A stretch of DNA of 64,000 bases from Phycisphaerales bacterium (GTDB taxonomy: Bacteria > Planctomycetota > Phycisphaerae > Phycisphaerales > SM1A02), in NCBI GenBank assembly GCA_029260575.1, contig JAJDDB010000034.1, forward strand, positions 1-64,000, written 5' to 3'. The notes beneath the pieces were generated by a model. That model had not been told where the DNA came from. It searched no databases and saw nothing but the letters and a program-made list of their open reading frames with translations. The number at the start of each line of letters is the position of its first letter. Positions within the stretch are counted from its first letter, which is position 1. Both the position numbers and the translations under genes were made by a program. Below are positions 24,743 through 33,689 of this stretch, piece by piece.

Positions 24743-25549
24743 TTACGGATCACGGATCAGTGCCCCGACCCGCATCGGTTCGTTGACCACAGCAATACGG
24801 ATATTGCCGTCAACAGTGCGCAGCGTCACCGGGTTGGTTCCGTCGTTGAGCGTTGCGACGAGTGTGTCATGATCCGTTAGGGATTCAATGATTAATCTGC
24901 CGTTGCGAACGCGCTGCAATACACGGCCACGAACGGTTCGTGCATCAATGCGCGCGGTCGAATCTCCGCGCACACGATAATCAATATCGCCGTCCTTATT
25001 GACAATGGTGACGTTCTCCGTCATCGGCCATTCGGTCATGATGCGCACATCGCCGCCAGAGCTGTCGATGTCAACACTGCCCTGAGCCATTTCGCCGCGC
25101 ACCGTGCCGTGCTTCGTCTGAATTGTCAGGTCCTTGATGGACGGTGCCATGATGAGAATGTGGGCGCGCTGTTGATAGGGTTGATCGTGTTCCGTCCACG
25201 TGCGAACTGTCAGGACTTGCCCTGTTTCGTCGTTGATCATTTCCGCGCTGTAGTCGATCTGCGAAAGCGAGGCTTCCGCTTCATCCTGTCGCATAAAGCC
25301 GTGACGGGCATCGCGCGTCACTTCGAGCCATGCGCGATCCAGCGTTTCATCTGCGACAACCGTCACGTTGCCGGCGAATGACTGGACATCCACCGAGATC
25401 GCGCCGGCGATGTCAAAAACCATCGGCTCGTCTACATCTGCCTGCCACGACAGTGCTTGCATGGACGGCATTTCGAGGTAGCCACTGCTGGTGCAGCCGG
25501 CAAATGTGAACAGCACGAAGGCAATGACAACGATCTTGAGTGCTTGCAT
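24743..25549 (-). CDS. Lipoprotein with beta-helix-like (DUF4097-type) domain
   Basis: 268 aa from the ATG at 25549, GAGGA 8 bp ahead. The signal peptide ends at F-A-G-C, and Cys18-20 is the probable lipid site. The mature part has successive short beta-strand steps (V-D-V-Q-S-F-A-G-N-V-T-V, L-T-I-Q-T-K-H-G-T-V-R-G, V-D-I-D-S-S-G-G-D-V-R-I, V-T-I-V-N-K-D-G-D-I-D-Y). This pattern resembles the adhesin-like DUF4097 proteins. Role unknown. It is divergent from the esterase-like gene with a 175 bp shared upstream region. Confidence 0.65.
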   Translation of the reverse strand: MQALKIVVIAFVLFTFAGCTSSGYLEMPSMQALSWQADVDEPMVFDIAGAISVDVQSFAGNVTVVADETLDRAWLEVTRDARHGFMRQDEAEASLSQIDYSAEMINDETGQVLTVRTWTEHDQPYQQRAHILIMAPSIKDLTIQTKHGTVRGEMAQGSVDIDSSGGDVRIMTEWPMTENVTIVNKDGDIDYRVRGDSTARIDARTVRGRVLQRVRNGRLIIESLTDHDTLVATLNDGTNPVTLRTVDGNIRIAVVNEPMRVGALIRDP

Positions 25550-25724
25550 GAACGATTCCTCGCAGCCCCCTGTACCTGCAGTGTTTAGGTGCATCAGCGG
25601 GGCGGGTGGCGATTGTACAGCCGGTCCTCGCCGATGGTTGAGCGAGTCCGGGTCGATTCGAAGCATCGGCCGCGCAGGGGATCAGCCTTCAACGAAGATG
25701 CTCTACCGGAGTAGGATCGGTGCT

Positions 25725-27347
25725 ATGGATGCTGAATTGCGGGTCAAATGTGCGATTCTTCGTGGATTGCAGCTGTCTATTTACGGTCTGGTGCTGTTTA
25801 TGGGTGCCTGCGGCCGGTCAATGGGGACCGCATCCGCCCAGGATTCGATTACTGTCACCGTCGCTGGCGACCTTCAGGCTGGGCTGAGAGAGCGTCCTCT
25901 GACCGGCCGGCTTATTGTCTATTTCATCACCGAAAGTGATCGGCGGTGGTCGATGCGGCAGCCGCTGCGCGGGCCATGGTTCGACAAGCCCCAGCCGATC
26001 GCTTCGATGTCGATCGAGAAGTGGGACACCAGCCAGCCGATCGTTTTGTCCGACTCCAATGCTGCGAGGTTTGGCGGGCCGTTGGATGCTTTTGCGGGTC
26101 CGGTGCGCGTGCAGGCTCTGCTCCATGTCAATGATGATTTACCGCGGCTGATCGCCGGGCCCGAGTGTTTGTACAGCGATGTCGTGAGCTATGAAGCGGA
26201 TGCAAACGGGATCGATCTGGTCGCAATCGAATTCAACCATCGTTTCGAAGATGTACCGCCAGCCGATATGCCTGCGAATCTGAAATGGATCGAACAGCGA
26301 AGTGATCTGCTCAGTGAAGCGTTGGGTCGCAATGTCATGCAGCGGTGTGCGGTGGCGCTGCCGGCTGACTATGACGAGCGGCCGGATGTTCGTTGGCCGG
26401 TGGTATTCGTCATTCCGGATCGCACCGATCTGGTCTTGCGTGCAGCAATTGAACATGCGGAAATGTTGCTGATCCCCGGCGTCGAGGACATCGCGCCCAA
26501 CGCAGTGCATGTTGTTCTCGATCCGCAGACTCGCTGGGGGCATCACGGATTCGTCGACAGCGCGTTTCATGGCCCGCGTCTGACTGCGCTGGTCATGGAA
26601 TTACTGCCGCAGTTGCAACGACAGTTTCGCCTGCGCAATGAAGCTGAATCACGAATAGTGACAGGCATCGGACTCGGCGGTTGGAGCGCGCTGTGGCTTA
26701 TTCTGAATCAACCGGATGTTTTCGGCGCATGCTGGGCGACTGCGCCAACGCCTGTGGATTTTCACGCTTTGCAGAACATCGATTTGTACGAATCTGCAAA
26801 CGCGTTTCATGACGACTCCTCCGAGCCGTATTGGGCATTCCGACGAACCGGTATGGCCATTGATGTGATGGTTCCTGCGACGACAAGCCGGCAGATGTGG
26901 CAGATGGAACAGGCAATCGATACCCACGGTCGATCCGGGGGGCTGTGGCAGACACTGCATCAGATGTACGGGCCGGTTGATGAACTTACTGGGCAGGTGC
27001 GCCCATTGTTTGATTCGCACACCGGGGTCTTTGACGATGCAGTCCGTCAACATTGGCAACAGTTCGATATCGTCGCTTTGGTGCGCAGCAATCCCGAGAA
27101 ATATCTGCCGATTATTGCAGAACGCGTGCATCTGTTCTGTGGCGATCTGGATTCGTTCTATTTTGATCTGGCGGTTCGCAGATTCATCGATGCGCTTCAA
27201 GAGCTCGGTGACGGTGGACCCGTCGCAGCGTCGTCTATACTTCTGATCGAGGGCGCGATTCACAACAACGCGCAGCGGCATGTGTTCGACGATTGGAATC
27301 GCGAGATGCGCGAACATCTGCGACTGTACAACCTTGATGTGCAATAA
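25725..27347 (+). CDS. Exported esterase-fold (alpha/beta hydrolase) protein with the nucleophile serine replaced
   Basis: 540 aa from the ATG at 25725; the open frame to 25491 overlaps the divergent gene. Signal peptide (L-S-I-Y-G-L-V-L-F-M-G-A-C...A-S-A-Q-D). The N-terminal ~200 residues are a strand-rich domain, and the C-terminal part resembles putative esterases of the esterase-D type (V-V-F-V-I-P...G-G-W-S-A-L-W-L...A-T-A-P-T-P-V-D-F). At the nucleophile elbow the family's G-x-S-x-G reads G-I-G-L-G (codons ggc atc gga ctc ggc), so the catalytic Ser is Gly. It is therefore either a pseudoenzyme or uses another residue. Assignment to the fold is moderately firm; activity is doubtful. Confidence 0.65.
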   Translation: MDAELRVKCAILRGLQLSIYGLVLFMGACGRSMGTASAQDSITVTVAGDLQAGLRERPLTGRLIVYFITESDRRWSMRQPLRGPWFDKPQPIASMSIEKWDTSQPIVLSDSNAARFGGPLDAFAGPVRVQALLHVNDDLPRLIAGPECLYSDVVSYEADANGIDLVAIEFNHRFEDVPPADMPANLKWIEQRSDLLSEALGRNVMQRCAVALPADYDERPDVRWPVVFVIPDRTDLVLRAAIEHAEMLLIPGVEDIAPNAVHVVLDPQTRWGHHGFVDSAFHGPRLTALVMELLPQLQRQFRLRNEAESRIVTGIGLGGWSALWLILNQPDVFGACWATAPTPVDFHALQNIDLYESANAFHDDSSEPYWAFRRTGMAIDVMVPATTSRQMWQMEQAIDTHGRSGGLWQTLHQMYGPVDELTGQVRPLFDSHTGVFDDAVRQHWQQFDIVALVRSNPEKYLPIIAERVHLFCGDLDSFYFDLAVRRFIDALQELGDGGPVAASSILLIEGAIHNNAQRHVFDDWNREMREHLRLYNLDVQ

Positions 27348-27371
27348 ACCGAGACCGGCAGGAGGTGTGAT

Positions 27372-27932
27372 GTGGCTGCTTATACACGTAGCGAAACGAT
27401 GAACCGCCAGCAGACACTTGCAGAGTTGGTGCGCAGTACGAACGGATTTCTCACGCGATTCTTGGCGGGGTTTGATGACACGAACCGCACGCATCAGCCG
27501 ACAAACCTGCCGAACCACGTGATCTGGAATCTCGGACACTGCGCGATGACAATGCACCGCGTCGCAACGCGATTCGATGGCAAACCGTTGCCCGAATCGG
27601 ATTTCGTGCAGGGCGACGGCACGCATGGCACCGGCCAACTGTTCGACACCACTACAGTCGGTTTCGGCTCGCAGCCGAGTGATAGTCCAGAGCTGTATCC
27701 GCTGCTTGATCGCGGCAGAGCAATCTTCGAACGCGCGTGTGATCGGCTGGCTACATGCATTGAAATCGCGCCCGATTCCAAACTCGATGAACCGCAGGAT
27801 TGGCACGGCGGGCCGATTCCATTGTGGCTGCTTGTCATGCGCGTGTGTTTTCATAACGGCACACATGCCGGGCAGATCACCGACTTGCGTCGGGCACTGA
27901 AATTGGACGCGGTCATCGTGCCGAATCGTTGA
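27372..27932 (+). CDS. DinB/YfiT-family metal-dependent protein
   Basis: 186 aa from a GTG at 27372 with AGGAGGTG immediately ahead; an ATG at 27399 is the alternative. Four-helix DinB fold with the three metal-binding histidines in N-L-G-H-C-A-M-T-M-H and F-H-N-G-T-H-A-G-Q-I. DinB-superfamily members include mycothiol- and bacillithiol-dependent transferases and many with unknown substrates. It lies 24 bp after the esterase-like gene and 34 bp before the aldo/keto reductase. Confidence 0.8.
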   Translation: MAAYTRSETMNRQQTLAELVRSTNGFLTRFLAGFDDTNRTHQPTNLPNHVIWNLGHCAMTMHRVATRFDGKPLPESDFVQGDGTHGTGQLFDTTTVGFGSQPSDSPELYPLLDRGRAIFERACDRLATCIEIAPDSKLDEPQDWHGGPIPLWLLVMRVCFHNGTHAGQITDLRRALKLDAVIVPNR

Positions 27933-27966
27933 TGCATTGCACCTGATTCATCGTGCAGAAGGAAGA

Positions 27967-29043
27967 ATGATGTCTCAAGCTCTTACACGTCTCGATCACT
28001 ACCGCCTGCTAGGCAACAGCGGCTTGCGAATCTCACCGCTGTGCCTGGGCACGATGACCTTCGGCACCGCATGGGGCTGGGGCTCCGACAAGGACACGTG
28101 TCGAACCATATGGGATCGCTATACCGAGGCCGGCGGTAACTTCATCGACACCGCAAATTTCTACACAAACGGCGAGAGCGAAGAATTCGTCGGCGAGTTC
28201 ATGGCCGGCAACCGCGAGCGCTTCGTCGTCGGCACCAAGTACACGCTCAAGACCACCGATGGCGATCCCAACGCAGCGGGTAACGGTCGCAAGAACATGG
28301 TGCAGGCTGTGGAAGCATCGCTTCGTCGAATGAAAACGGACTACATCGATCTGTACTGGTTGCATGCGTGGGACTTCACCACGCCCGTTGATGAAGTCAT
28401 GCGGGCGTTTGATGATCTCGTGCGCGCAGGCAAGGTGATTTACATCGCAATCAGCGATACACCTGCGTGGAAGATCGCGCAGCTCAATACGTATGCCGAA
28501 GCGCATGCGCTGTCGCGGTTCATTGCAACTCAGGTGCATTATCACATGGCTATGCGTGATGTGGAGCGCGACATTCTTCCGATGTGCAGGGAGCTTGGGC
28601 TGGGTTGCATGCCGTGGTCGCCGTTGGCGTCGGGCATACTTACAGGCAAATACACACGCGATGATATGGCCAAGGAAAAGAAGCTCATTGAATCCGGCGA
28701 TGCCAATCCTTTCGGCATGGACAACCGCATCGTCGGCCTGACCGAAGCCAAACTCAAAGTCGCCGATGTTGTGCAGAACGTCGCAACTGCTATTGGTCAA
28801 ACACCGGCACAGGTGGCGCTGAACTGGTTACTCACCAAAGACGGCATCACAAGCATCATCCTCGGTGCCCGCACACTCAAACAACTCGAAGACAACCTCG
28901 GTTGCCTTGATTTCACACTCGCCGAGGATCACATAGATCAACTGGAAACTGCCAGTGCTATAACGCTCGGATTCCCGCATGACATGATCCAGGGTGAATT
29001 CGTACGTGATCTGGTCACGGGCGGAACGACGATCGAACAATAG
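27967..29043 (+). CDS. Aldo/keto reductase
   Basis: 358 aa, with GGAAG just before the double ATG at 27967/27970. NADPH-dependent (beta/alpha)8 reductase. Catalytic tetrad visible: Asp in F-I-D-T-A-N, Tyr in N-F-Y-T-N-G, Lys in G-T-K-Y-T-L and His in Y-W-L-H-A-W-D. C-terminal cofactor part I-I-L-G-A-R-T-L-K-Q-L-E-D-N. It resembles the group with L-G-N-S-G-L-R-I-S-P-L-C-L-G-T-M-T-F-G at the N-terminus. Substrate not predictable. Confidence 0.92.
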   Translation: MMSQALTRLDHYRLLGNSGLRISPLCLGTMTFGTAWGWGSDKDTCRTIWDRYTEAGGNFIDTANFYTNGESEEFVGEFMAGNRERFVVGTKYTLKTTDGDPNAAGNGRKNMVQAVEASLRRMKTDYIDLYWLHAWDFTTPVDEVMRAFDDLVRAGKVIYIAISDTPAWKIAQLNTYAEAHALSRFIATQVHYHMAMRDVERDILPMCRELGLGCMPWSPLASGILTGKYTRDDMAKEKKLIESGDANPFGMDNRIVGLTEAKLKVADVVQNVATAIGQTPAQVALNWLLTKDGITSIILGARTLKQLEDNLGCLDFTLAEDHIDQLETASAITLGFPHDMIQGEFVRDLVTGGTTIEQ

Positions 29044-29102
29044 CGCGTCGTTATCACTACAATTACGTACAACACCCGTTGCTAATAATCCAAGAGTCAA
29101 TC

Positions 29103-30326
29103 ATGCAACAACGGCAACAGCTTAGAAGACAAGTGCAGCACATCGTCACTGTCTTCGCGGTCGCATTAATCGTTGCGACAGCCTGCGGCACGGATCGTTT
29201 CTACAGCGATCGATTGGCAAGCTCGCCGAACGGGCATTTCGAATTCACCGCCGTCTCGCCGGACAATGCCGCCGAAAAACCTACCCCCTTTGCGGACGAT
29301 TTTGTCTACACGTTTCGAGACGTGCAAGCCGACACGGTTTTGTGGACGCGCCGGCAGGCGGAATCGTCGCCCGTTGCACTCTACGTGAACGATGCCGCCT
29401 GGTCGATAGTCCACACGTCTGCGGATGAGATACTCGTTCATCGACCGAACAGCGCGACTGTCGCCCTGCGGTTCCTCATACTGCATAAGTTTGACGTCGA
29501 GGACGACAGGCATGTGATTCACACGACAGCTGGTCCTATGTGGGCATTCCACAGTCGGTGGTCCTTCTTCCAGTACGAAGGCAATCATTTATTCGTGATT
29601 CGCACATGGTGGGATCGCAGAATCGTGGTTGATCTCGACAACGCCCGACTTCTTGAGGAACCAACACCTGATCTCATTTTGGCAATGGATGCTGATGATC
29701 GCAGAATTGCGCTTGCCAATCTTGATGGCGCTGCCGATCGATATCTGGCGTGCTTCGAGGCTCACAGACAACGATGGGATGAACAGCGCGAGATTGAATT
29801 GGCCGTCCACTTGGCTGGTCGATTGCAGATCAAAGATGCGATCGCATCGCTGCGTGAACTTGAAGGTGTATCAACCTTGCAGTTCGAGATCGACGAATAC
29901 GACACGGTTGAAATTCTGGGCGCGAAATCTCTCAATCCTTTCGCAGCAGAACCACTGGAATTTCGCCAACGTGTACACGTTGCATTGCGCAGAATCGGCG
30001 AAAAGCCCACCGAATTGCCATGTACAGTATTTCGCGTCACTCAGGAAGACGGTTCATGGACGTATATTCGTGCTGAACAACCACCCGGTTTCCGAGCCGA
30101 GCGCACTGAACTCGTGCAGCCCGGAATGACGCCGAAGGACGTACTCAGAGCGATTGGTCCTCCTGACTATATCAAGAAGTTCGAGTTCGCATGGGAGTAT
30201 GACATGGATGCCGACGAGCCATTCACGTTTCGTGTGCAATTCAAAGGCCTGCGCGCCGTGACTGACGTACAGACGATTCGACCCCCCAAATGGCAACACG
30301 GGGATCTCAGGTACGAGTGGCACTGA
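29103..30326 (+). CDS. Putative lipoprotein with a C-terminal BamE/SmpA-like segment
   Basis: 407 aa. The start at 29103 (M-Q-Q-R-Q-Q) gives a signal peptide ending V-A-T-A-C, a weak lipobox. The first ~300 residues are not recognised. Near the end, V-Q-P-G-M-T-P-K-D-V-L-R-A-I-G-P-P-D followed by F-A-W-E-Y-D resembles the SmpA/BamE repeat unit (V-x-x-G-M-T...G-x-P...W-x-Y), suggesting an envelope location. A C-x-T-D after the Cys fits a lipoprotein. Unknown function. Confidence 0.6.
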   Translation: MQQRQQLRRQVQHIVTVFAVALIVATACGTDRFYSDRLASSPNGHFEFTAVSPDNAAEKPTPFADDFVYTFRDVQADTVLWTRRQAESSPVALYVNDAAWSIVHTSADEILVHRPNSATVALRFLILHKFDVEDDRHVIHTTAGPMWAFHSRWSFFQYEGNHLFVIRTWWDRRIVVDLDNARLLEEPTPDLILAMDADDRRIALANLDGAADRYLACFEAHRQRWDEQREIELAVHLAGRLQIKDAIASLRELEGVSTLQFEIDEYDTVEILGAKSLNPFAAEPLEFRQRVHVALRRIGEKPTELPCTVFRVTQEDGSWTYIRAEQPPGFRAERTELVQPGMTPKDVLRAIGPPDYIKKFEFAWEYDMDADEPFTFRVQFKGLRAVTDVQTIRPPKWQHGDLRYEWH

Positions 30327-30331
30327 ACCGC

Positions 30332-30337
30332 TACAAT
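30332..30337 (+). promoter_or_regulatory. Possible -10 element of the thiC operon
   Basis: TACAAT at 30332-30337 lies about 6 bases ahead of the 5' edge of the THI-box, where transcription of the riboswitch should begin. No convincing -35 is seen at the expected distance. It lies just after the stop of the preceding gene. Confidence 0.35.
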
Positions 30338-30342
30338 GCATT

Positions 30343-30429
30343 CACGCTCGGGGCGTCCTCGGAATTCGGTCCGGGGGCTGAGAGGCACCCGTGGAACCTG
30401 ATCCGGATTATGCCGGCGGAGGGAAGCGA
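30343..30429 (+). promoter_or_regulatory. TPP riboswitch (THI-box)
   Basis: The conserved core is unmistakable: CTGAGAGGCACCC (30378-30390), GAACCTGATCCGG (30394-30406), ATTATGCCGGCGGAGGGAA (starting 30407). The outer helix is formed by ACGCTC and a partner near GAAGCG. It binds thiamin pyrophosphate. The aptamer ends 2-3 bases before the ATG at 30432, so GGAGGG in its conserved 3' strand is the only Shine-Dalgarno for the next gene. That points to translational control by occlusion; no separate expression platform or terminator is seen. thiC follows one gene later. Confidence 0.93.
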
Positions 30430-30431
30430 AC

Positions 30432-30917
30432 ATGCCTGCATCAGAACCACTCGAAATTCTGTTCAAGCATAATCATTGGGCGACACAGCAATTGCTTGAC
30501 GCTTGTGCAGCGCTCACAAACGAACAGTTTCATCAGCACTACGACATGGGCGTCGGCACGCTGCATGACACAATCGTGCATATCATCGGTGCCATGCGCG
30601 GCTGGGGTGATTTGCTTGCGCTGCGCGAATTCCGCCCGCGCCCGGAAGGAACCAATTACAGCATCGATGACCTCCGCACAATGCTCGATGATGCGACAGC
30701 GGAACTGACGAGCAGTGCAGCAGCGCATCCGAACGATGAAATCCTGACGCGCGAACGCGGTGGCAAAGAATATTCCTTCACACGCGGTGCTGTTCTGACA
30801 CATGTCACAACGCACGGCATGCACCACCGTGCGCAGTGTCTGAACATGCTCCGCCAGATCGATATCGAGAATCTGCCGCAGTCGTCAGTCATGGAATGGA
30901 CGATGATCGACGACTGA
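30432..30917 (+). CDS. DinB-family protein between the TPP riboswitch and thiC
   Basis: 161 aa. DinB/YfiT four-helix fold: N-H-W-A-T-Q-Q-L-L-D near the start, the first His in T-L-H-D-T-I-V-H-I and the C-terminal H-V-T-T-H-G-M-H-H-R-A-Q. It is translated from the THI-box's own GGAGGG and ends 51 bp before thiC, so it belongs to the thiamin-regulated operon. A role tied to thiamin precursors is inferred from position only; the family itself gives no thiamin function. It is a distant relative of the DinB protein encoded 3 kb upstream. Confidence 0.82.
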   Translation: MPASEPLEILFKHNHWATQQLLDACAALTNEQFHQHYDMGVGTLHDTIVHIIGAMRGWGDLLALREFRPRPEGTNYSIDDLRTMLDDATAELTSSAAAHPNDEILTRERGGKEYSFTRGAVLTHVTTHGMHHRAQCLNMLRQIDIENLPQSSVMEWTMIDD

Positions 30918-30968
30918 AAGCGCAGCCGATTGCACTACACCAAAATTTTCACCCGAACGGGATATGCC

Positions 30969-32867
30969 ATGATTCATGCAAACGACAATTCACGACTGAC
31001 CGAACAGCTTCCAATGCACGGGGCTCACAATCCTTCGACAACCGCAGCAGGCACGACGCCGGGCAGTTTCGCGCTGCGCGCGGACATCGGCGGGCCGCTG
31101 ATGTTTGCCAGCCCCGACACGCCGGGCATGCCCGCGCCGAGTGCGAAGACTGCGTGGGATTTTCTACCCGATGGTTGGGAGGTCGATCTGCTTACCGGCG
31201 ACGATGCAGCCGAAGCGTTGGAACGAGTCGCAAACGCATCGCCAACATGTGAACTGGCGTCGTACACATTCGCCGATGCCCCTGGAACTGTTCGCCGGGT
31301 CACACCCGAGGCTGGCTTTGAACCCATCACACAACTCGAACATGCACGACTGGGCATCATCACTGCGCAGATGCGCCGCGTTGCTGATCGCGAGAAGCAT
31401 CTCACCGCCCAACAGGTGCGCGATGAAGTCGCAGCAGGACGGATGATCATCCCCGCCAACACACAACATCTGCAATACAACCTCGATCCCATGTGCATCG
31501 GCAGGGCTTCGCTGACGAAGATCAACGCCAACATGGGTGCATCGCCGATCTCTTCGGGAACCAGCGATGAAGTTGAGAAACTGCAGTGGGCCCAGCGCTG
31601 GGGCGCTGACACGGTGATGGATCTCTCCACCGGAGGCGATCTTGATGAATGTCGCACTGCAATCATCCAAGCCGCAACCGTGCCGATCGGGACGGTGCCG
31701 ATCTATTCAATGATCATCGGCCGCAAACTCGAAGACCTCGATCGTGAAGTCATCCTCACCGAGATCGAGAAACAGGCCAGGCAGGGCGTTTCGTACTTTA
31801 CGATTCATGCAGGCGTGCGCAAGGCGCATTTGAAATTCGTCAAGGATCGACTTATCGGGATCGTCTCGCGCGGTGGCAGTCTGCTTGCCAAGTGGATGTT
31901 GATGAACAACCGCGAAAACATCATGTATGAATTGTGGGATGACATCTGCTGCGTGATGCGGCGCTGGGATGTGTCGTTTTCCATCGGCGACGGCTTGCGG
32001 CCCGGCGGGCTGGCTGACGCAACCGATCGTGCGCAACTTGCAGAGCTTGAAACATTGAGCGAATTGACCGAACGCGCCTGGGCGCATGGCATACAGGTGA
32101 TGATCGAAGGGCCCGGCCACGTTCCGCTCGATCAGATCGAATACAACATGAAGGTGCAGCGCACGCTCTGCCATGGCGCGCCGTTCTATGTGCTTGGCCC
32201 GCTGGTGACAGATGTCTTCCCCGGCTATGACCACATCACAAGTTGCATTGGCGCAACGAATGCTGCGTATCATGGCGCTTCGATGTTGTGTTACGTCACG
32301 CCCAAGGAACATCTCGGTTTGCCCAAACGTGATGATGTCAAGCAGGGTTGTATTGCGTACAAGATTGCAGCCCATGCAGCGGATGTTGCCCTGGGGATTC
32401 CGGGCGCACGCGATTGGGATGATGAACTCACGAAAGCTCGCGCCGCACTCAACTGGCAGAAACATTTTGAATTGAGCTTTGATCCTGATACTGCCCGGGC
32501 GCTGCATGATGAAGATCTTGATGTGGATACCGACTTCTGCGCAATGTGCGGGCACGATTGGTGCAGCGTGCGCATCAGCAAGGAAATTCAGGAATTCGCA
32601 TCAGGCAAGGATGATGCGTTCAAATGGGACAAGCCTGCTCGTTCTGATGCGCTGACTGACGAACAGAAAGCGATACTCGAACAACGCGGCTATCTCAATC
32701 CCGAGGAAATTCACAAACTTGCTTCCAAAGGCGATGCTGGCGACAAACTCTCGTGTCACAGCGACTACGTCGATGACGAGGCGGCGAAACGCATTCAACG
32801 CGAAACACTTGTACAGATAGATACATCCGAAGCGCACAACATCTCGAAGCATGATTCGGTGATTTGA
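30969..32867 (+). CDS. thiC: Phosphomethylpyrimidine synthase
   Basis: 632 aa from the ATG at 30969; a TTG at 30930 in the same frame is less likely. Radical-SAM enzyme that rearranges aminoimidazole ribotide into the thiamin pyrimidine (HMP-P). Family segments: Q-H-L-Q-Y-N-L-D-P-M-C-I-G, K-I-N-A-N-M-G-A-S-P, S-T-G-G-D, P-I-G-T-V-P-I-Y, S-F-S-I-G-D-G-L-R-P-G, V-M-I-E-G-P-G-H-V-P and the C-terminal 4Fe-4S motif C-A-M-C-G-H-D-W-C (C-x2-C-x4-C). Regulated by the upstream TPP riboswitch. A long tail of about 80 residues follows the cluster. Confidence 0.96.
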   Translation: MIHANDNSRLTEQLPMHGAHNPSTTAAGTTPGSFALRADIGGPLMFASPDTPGMPAPSAKTAWDFLPDGWEVDLLTGDDAAEALERVANASPTCELASYTFADAPGTVRRVTPEAGFEPITQLEHARLGIITAQMRRVADREKHLTAQQVRDEVAAGRMIIPANTQHLQYNLDPMCIGRASLTKINANMGASPISSGTSDEVEKLQWAQRWGADTVMDLSTGGDLDECRTAIIQAATVPIGTVPIYSMIIGRKLEDLDREVILTEIEKQARQGVSYFTIHAGVRKAHLKFVKDRLIGIVSRGGSLLAKWMLMNNRENIMYELWDDICCVMRRWDVSFSIGDGLRPGGLADATDRAQLAELETLSELTERAWAHGIQVMIEGPGHVPLDQIEYNMKVQRTLCHGAPFYVLGPLVTDVFPGYDHITSCIGATNAAYHGASMLCYVTPKEHLGLPKRDDVKQGCIAYKIAAHAADVALGIPGARDWDDELTKARAALNWQKHFELSFDPDTARALHDEDLDVDTDFCAMCGHDWCSVRISKEIQEFASGKDDAFKWDKPARSDALTDEQKAILEQRGYLNPEEIHKLASKGDAGDKLSCHSDYVDDEAAKRIQRETLVQIDTSEAHNISKHDSVI

Positions 32868-32942
32868 CAACCAGCGGAATGTCCTGCGACAGCGCGGCGT
32901 CAGTCTGCCGCTACAAAATGCAATTGCGAATAGGAGCGATAC

Positions 32943-33689
32943 ATGGCCCTGACGTCCAAACAGTTGGAAATCTGTGAAGCCGCGACAACGGACTATTCCG
33001 ACCTCAAGGCGCTTTTCTTCAATTGCACACTTAAGAAATCGCCACGGCAATCGCATACGCAGGGTCTTATGGACATCGCAATTGCGATCATGAAGACGCA
33101 GAACGTCACTGTTGAGAACATTCGCGCGGTCGATCATCACGTTGCGTTCGGTGTCTACGGCGACATGACCGAGCACGGCTGGGATCGTGACGACTGGCCG
33201 AAGCTGTACGAAAAGGTCAAGGCTGCAGACATTCTTGTGCTTGGTACTTCCATTTGGCTGGGCGAAAAAACTTCCGTCTGCACGCAATTGATTGAGCGGC
33301 TGTACGGCATGTCAGGCGAGCTCAATTATGCCGGGCAATATGCCTACTACGGCAAGGTCGGCGGGTGCGTCGTCACCGGCAACGAAGACGGCATAAAGCA
33401 CTGTTCGATGAGCGTGTTGTACGCGTTGCAGCATCTCGGATGCGTGATTCCACCACAGGCTGATTGCGGGTGGATCGGCGAGGCCGGCCCCGGTCCGTCG
33501 TATCTCGATGAAGGTTCCGGCGGACCTGAGAACGACTTTACTCAGCGCAACACGACGTTCATGACCTGGAACCTGCTGCACATGGCGCGCATGCTCAAAG
33601 ATGCAGGTGGCATTCCTGTACATGGCAATCAGCGTTCCAAATGGGATGCCGGCTGCCGATTCGATCATCCCAATCCCGAACATCGATAA
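32943..33689 (+). CDS. Flavodoxin-family / NAD(P)H-dependent FMN reductase-like protein
   Basis: 248 aa, AGGAG 7 bp before the ATG. Flavodoxin-like fold: L-K-A-L-F-F-N-C-T-L-K-K-S-P at the phosphate-loop position, then A-D-I-L-V-L-G-T-S-I-W-L-G-E and V-G-G-C-V-V-T-G-N-E-D-G. Likely an FMN-dependent reductase in the cytoplasm. It starts 75 bp after thiC, so it may share its transcript. Substrate unknown. Two Cys (C-S-M-S-V-L and C-G-W-I-G) are not known ligands. Confidence 0.8.
   Translation: MALTSKQLEICEAATTDYSDLKALFFNCTLKKSPRQSHTQGLMDIAIAIMKTQNVTVENIRAVDHHVAFGVYGDMTEHGWDRDDWPKLYEKVKAADILVLGTSIWLGEKTSVCTQLIERLYGMSGELNYAGQYAYYGKVGGCVVTGNEDGIKHCSMSVLYALQHLGCVIPPQADCGWIGEAGPGPSYLDEGSGGPENDFTQRNTTFMTWNLLHMARMLKDAGGIPVHGNQRSKWDAGCRFDHPNPEHR

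Noticed and set aside
26649-27866. A 405-codon minus-strand frame opposite the esterase-like and DinB genes
   Set aside because: Antisense shadow of two plus-strand genes with signals and family motifs; no conserved sequence of its own.
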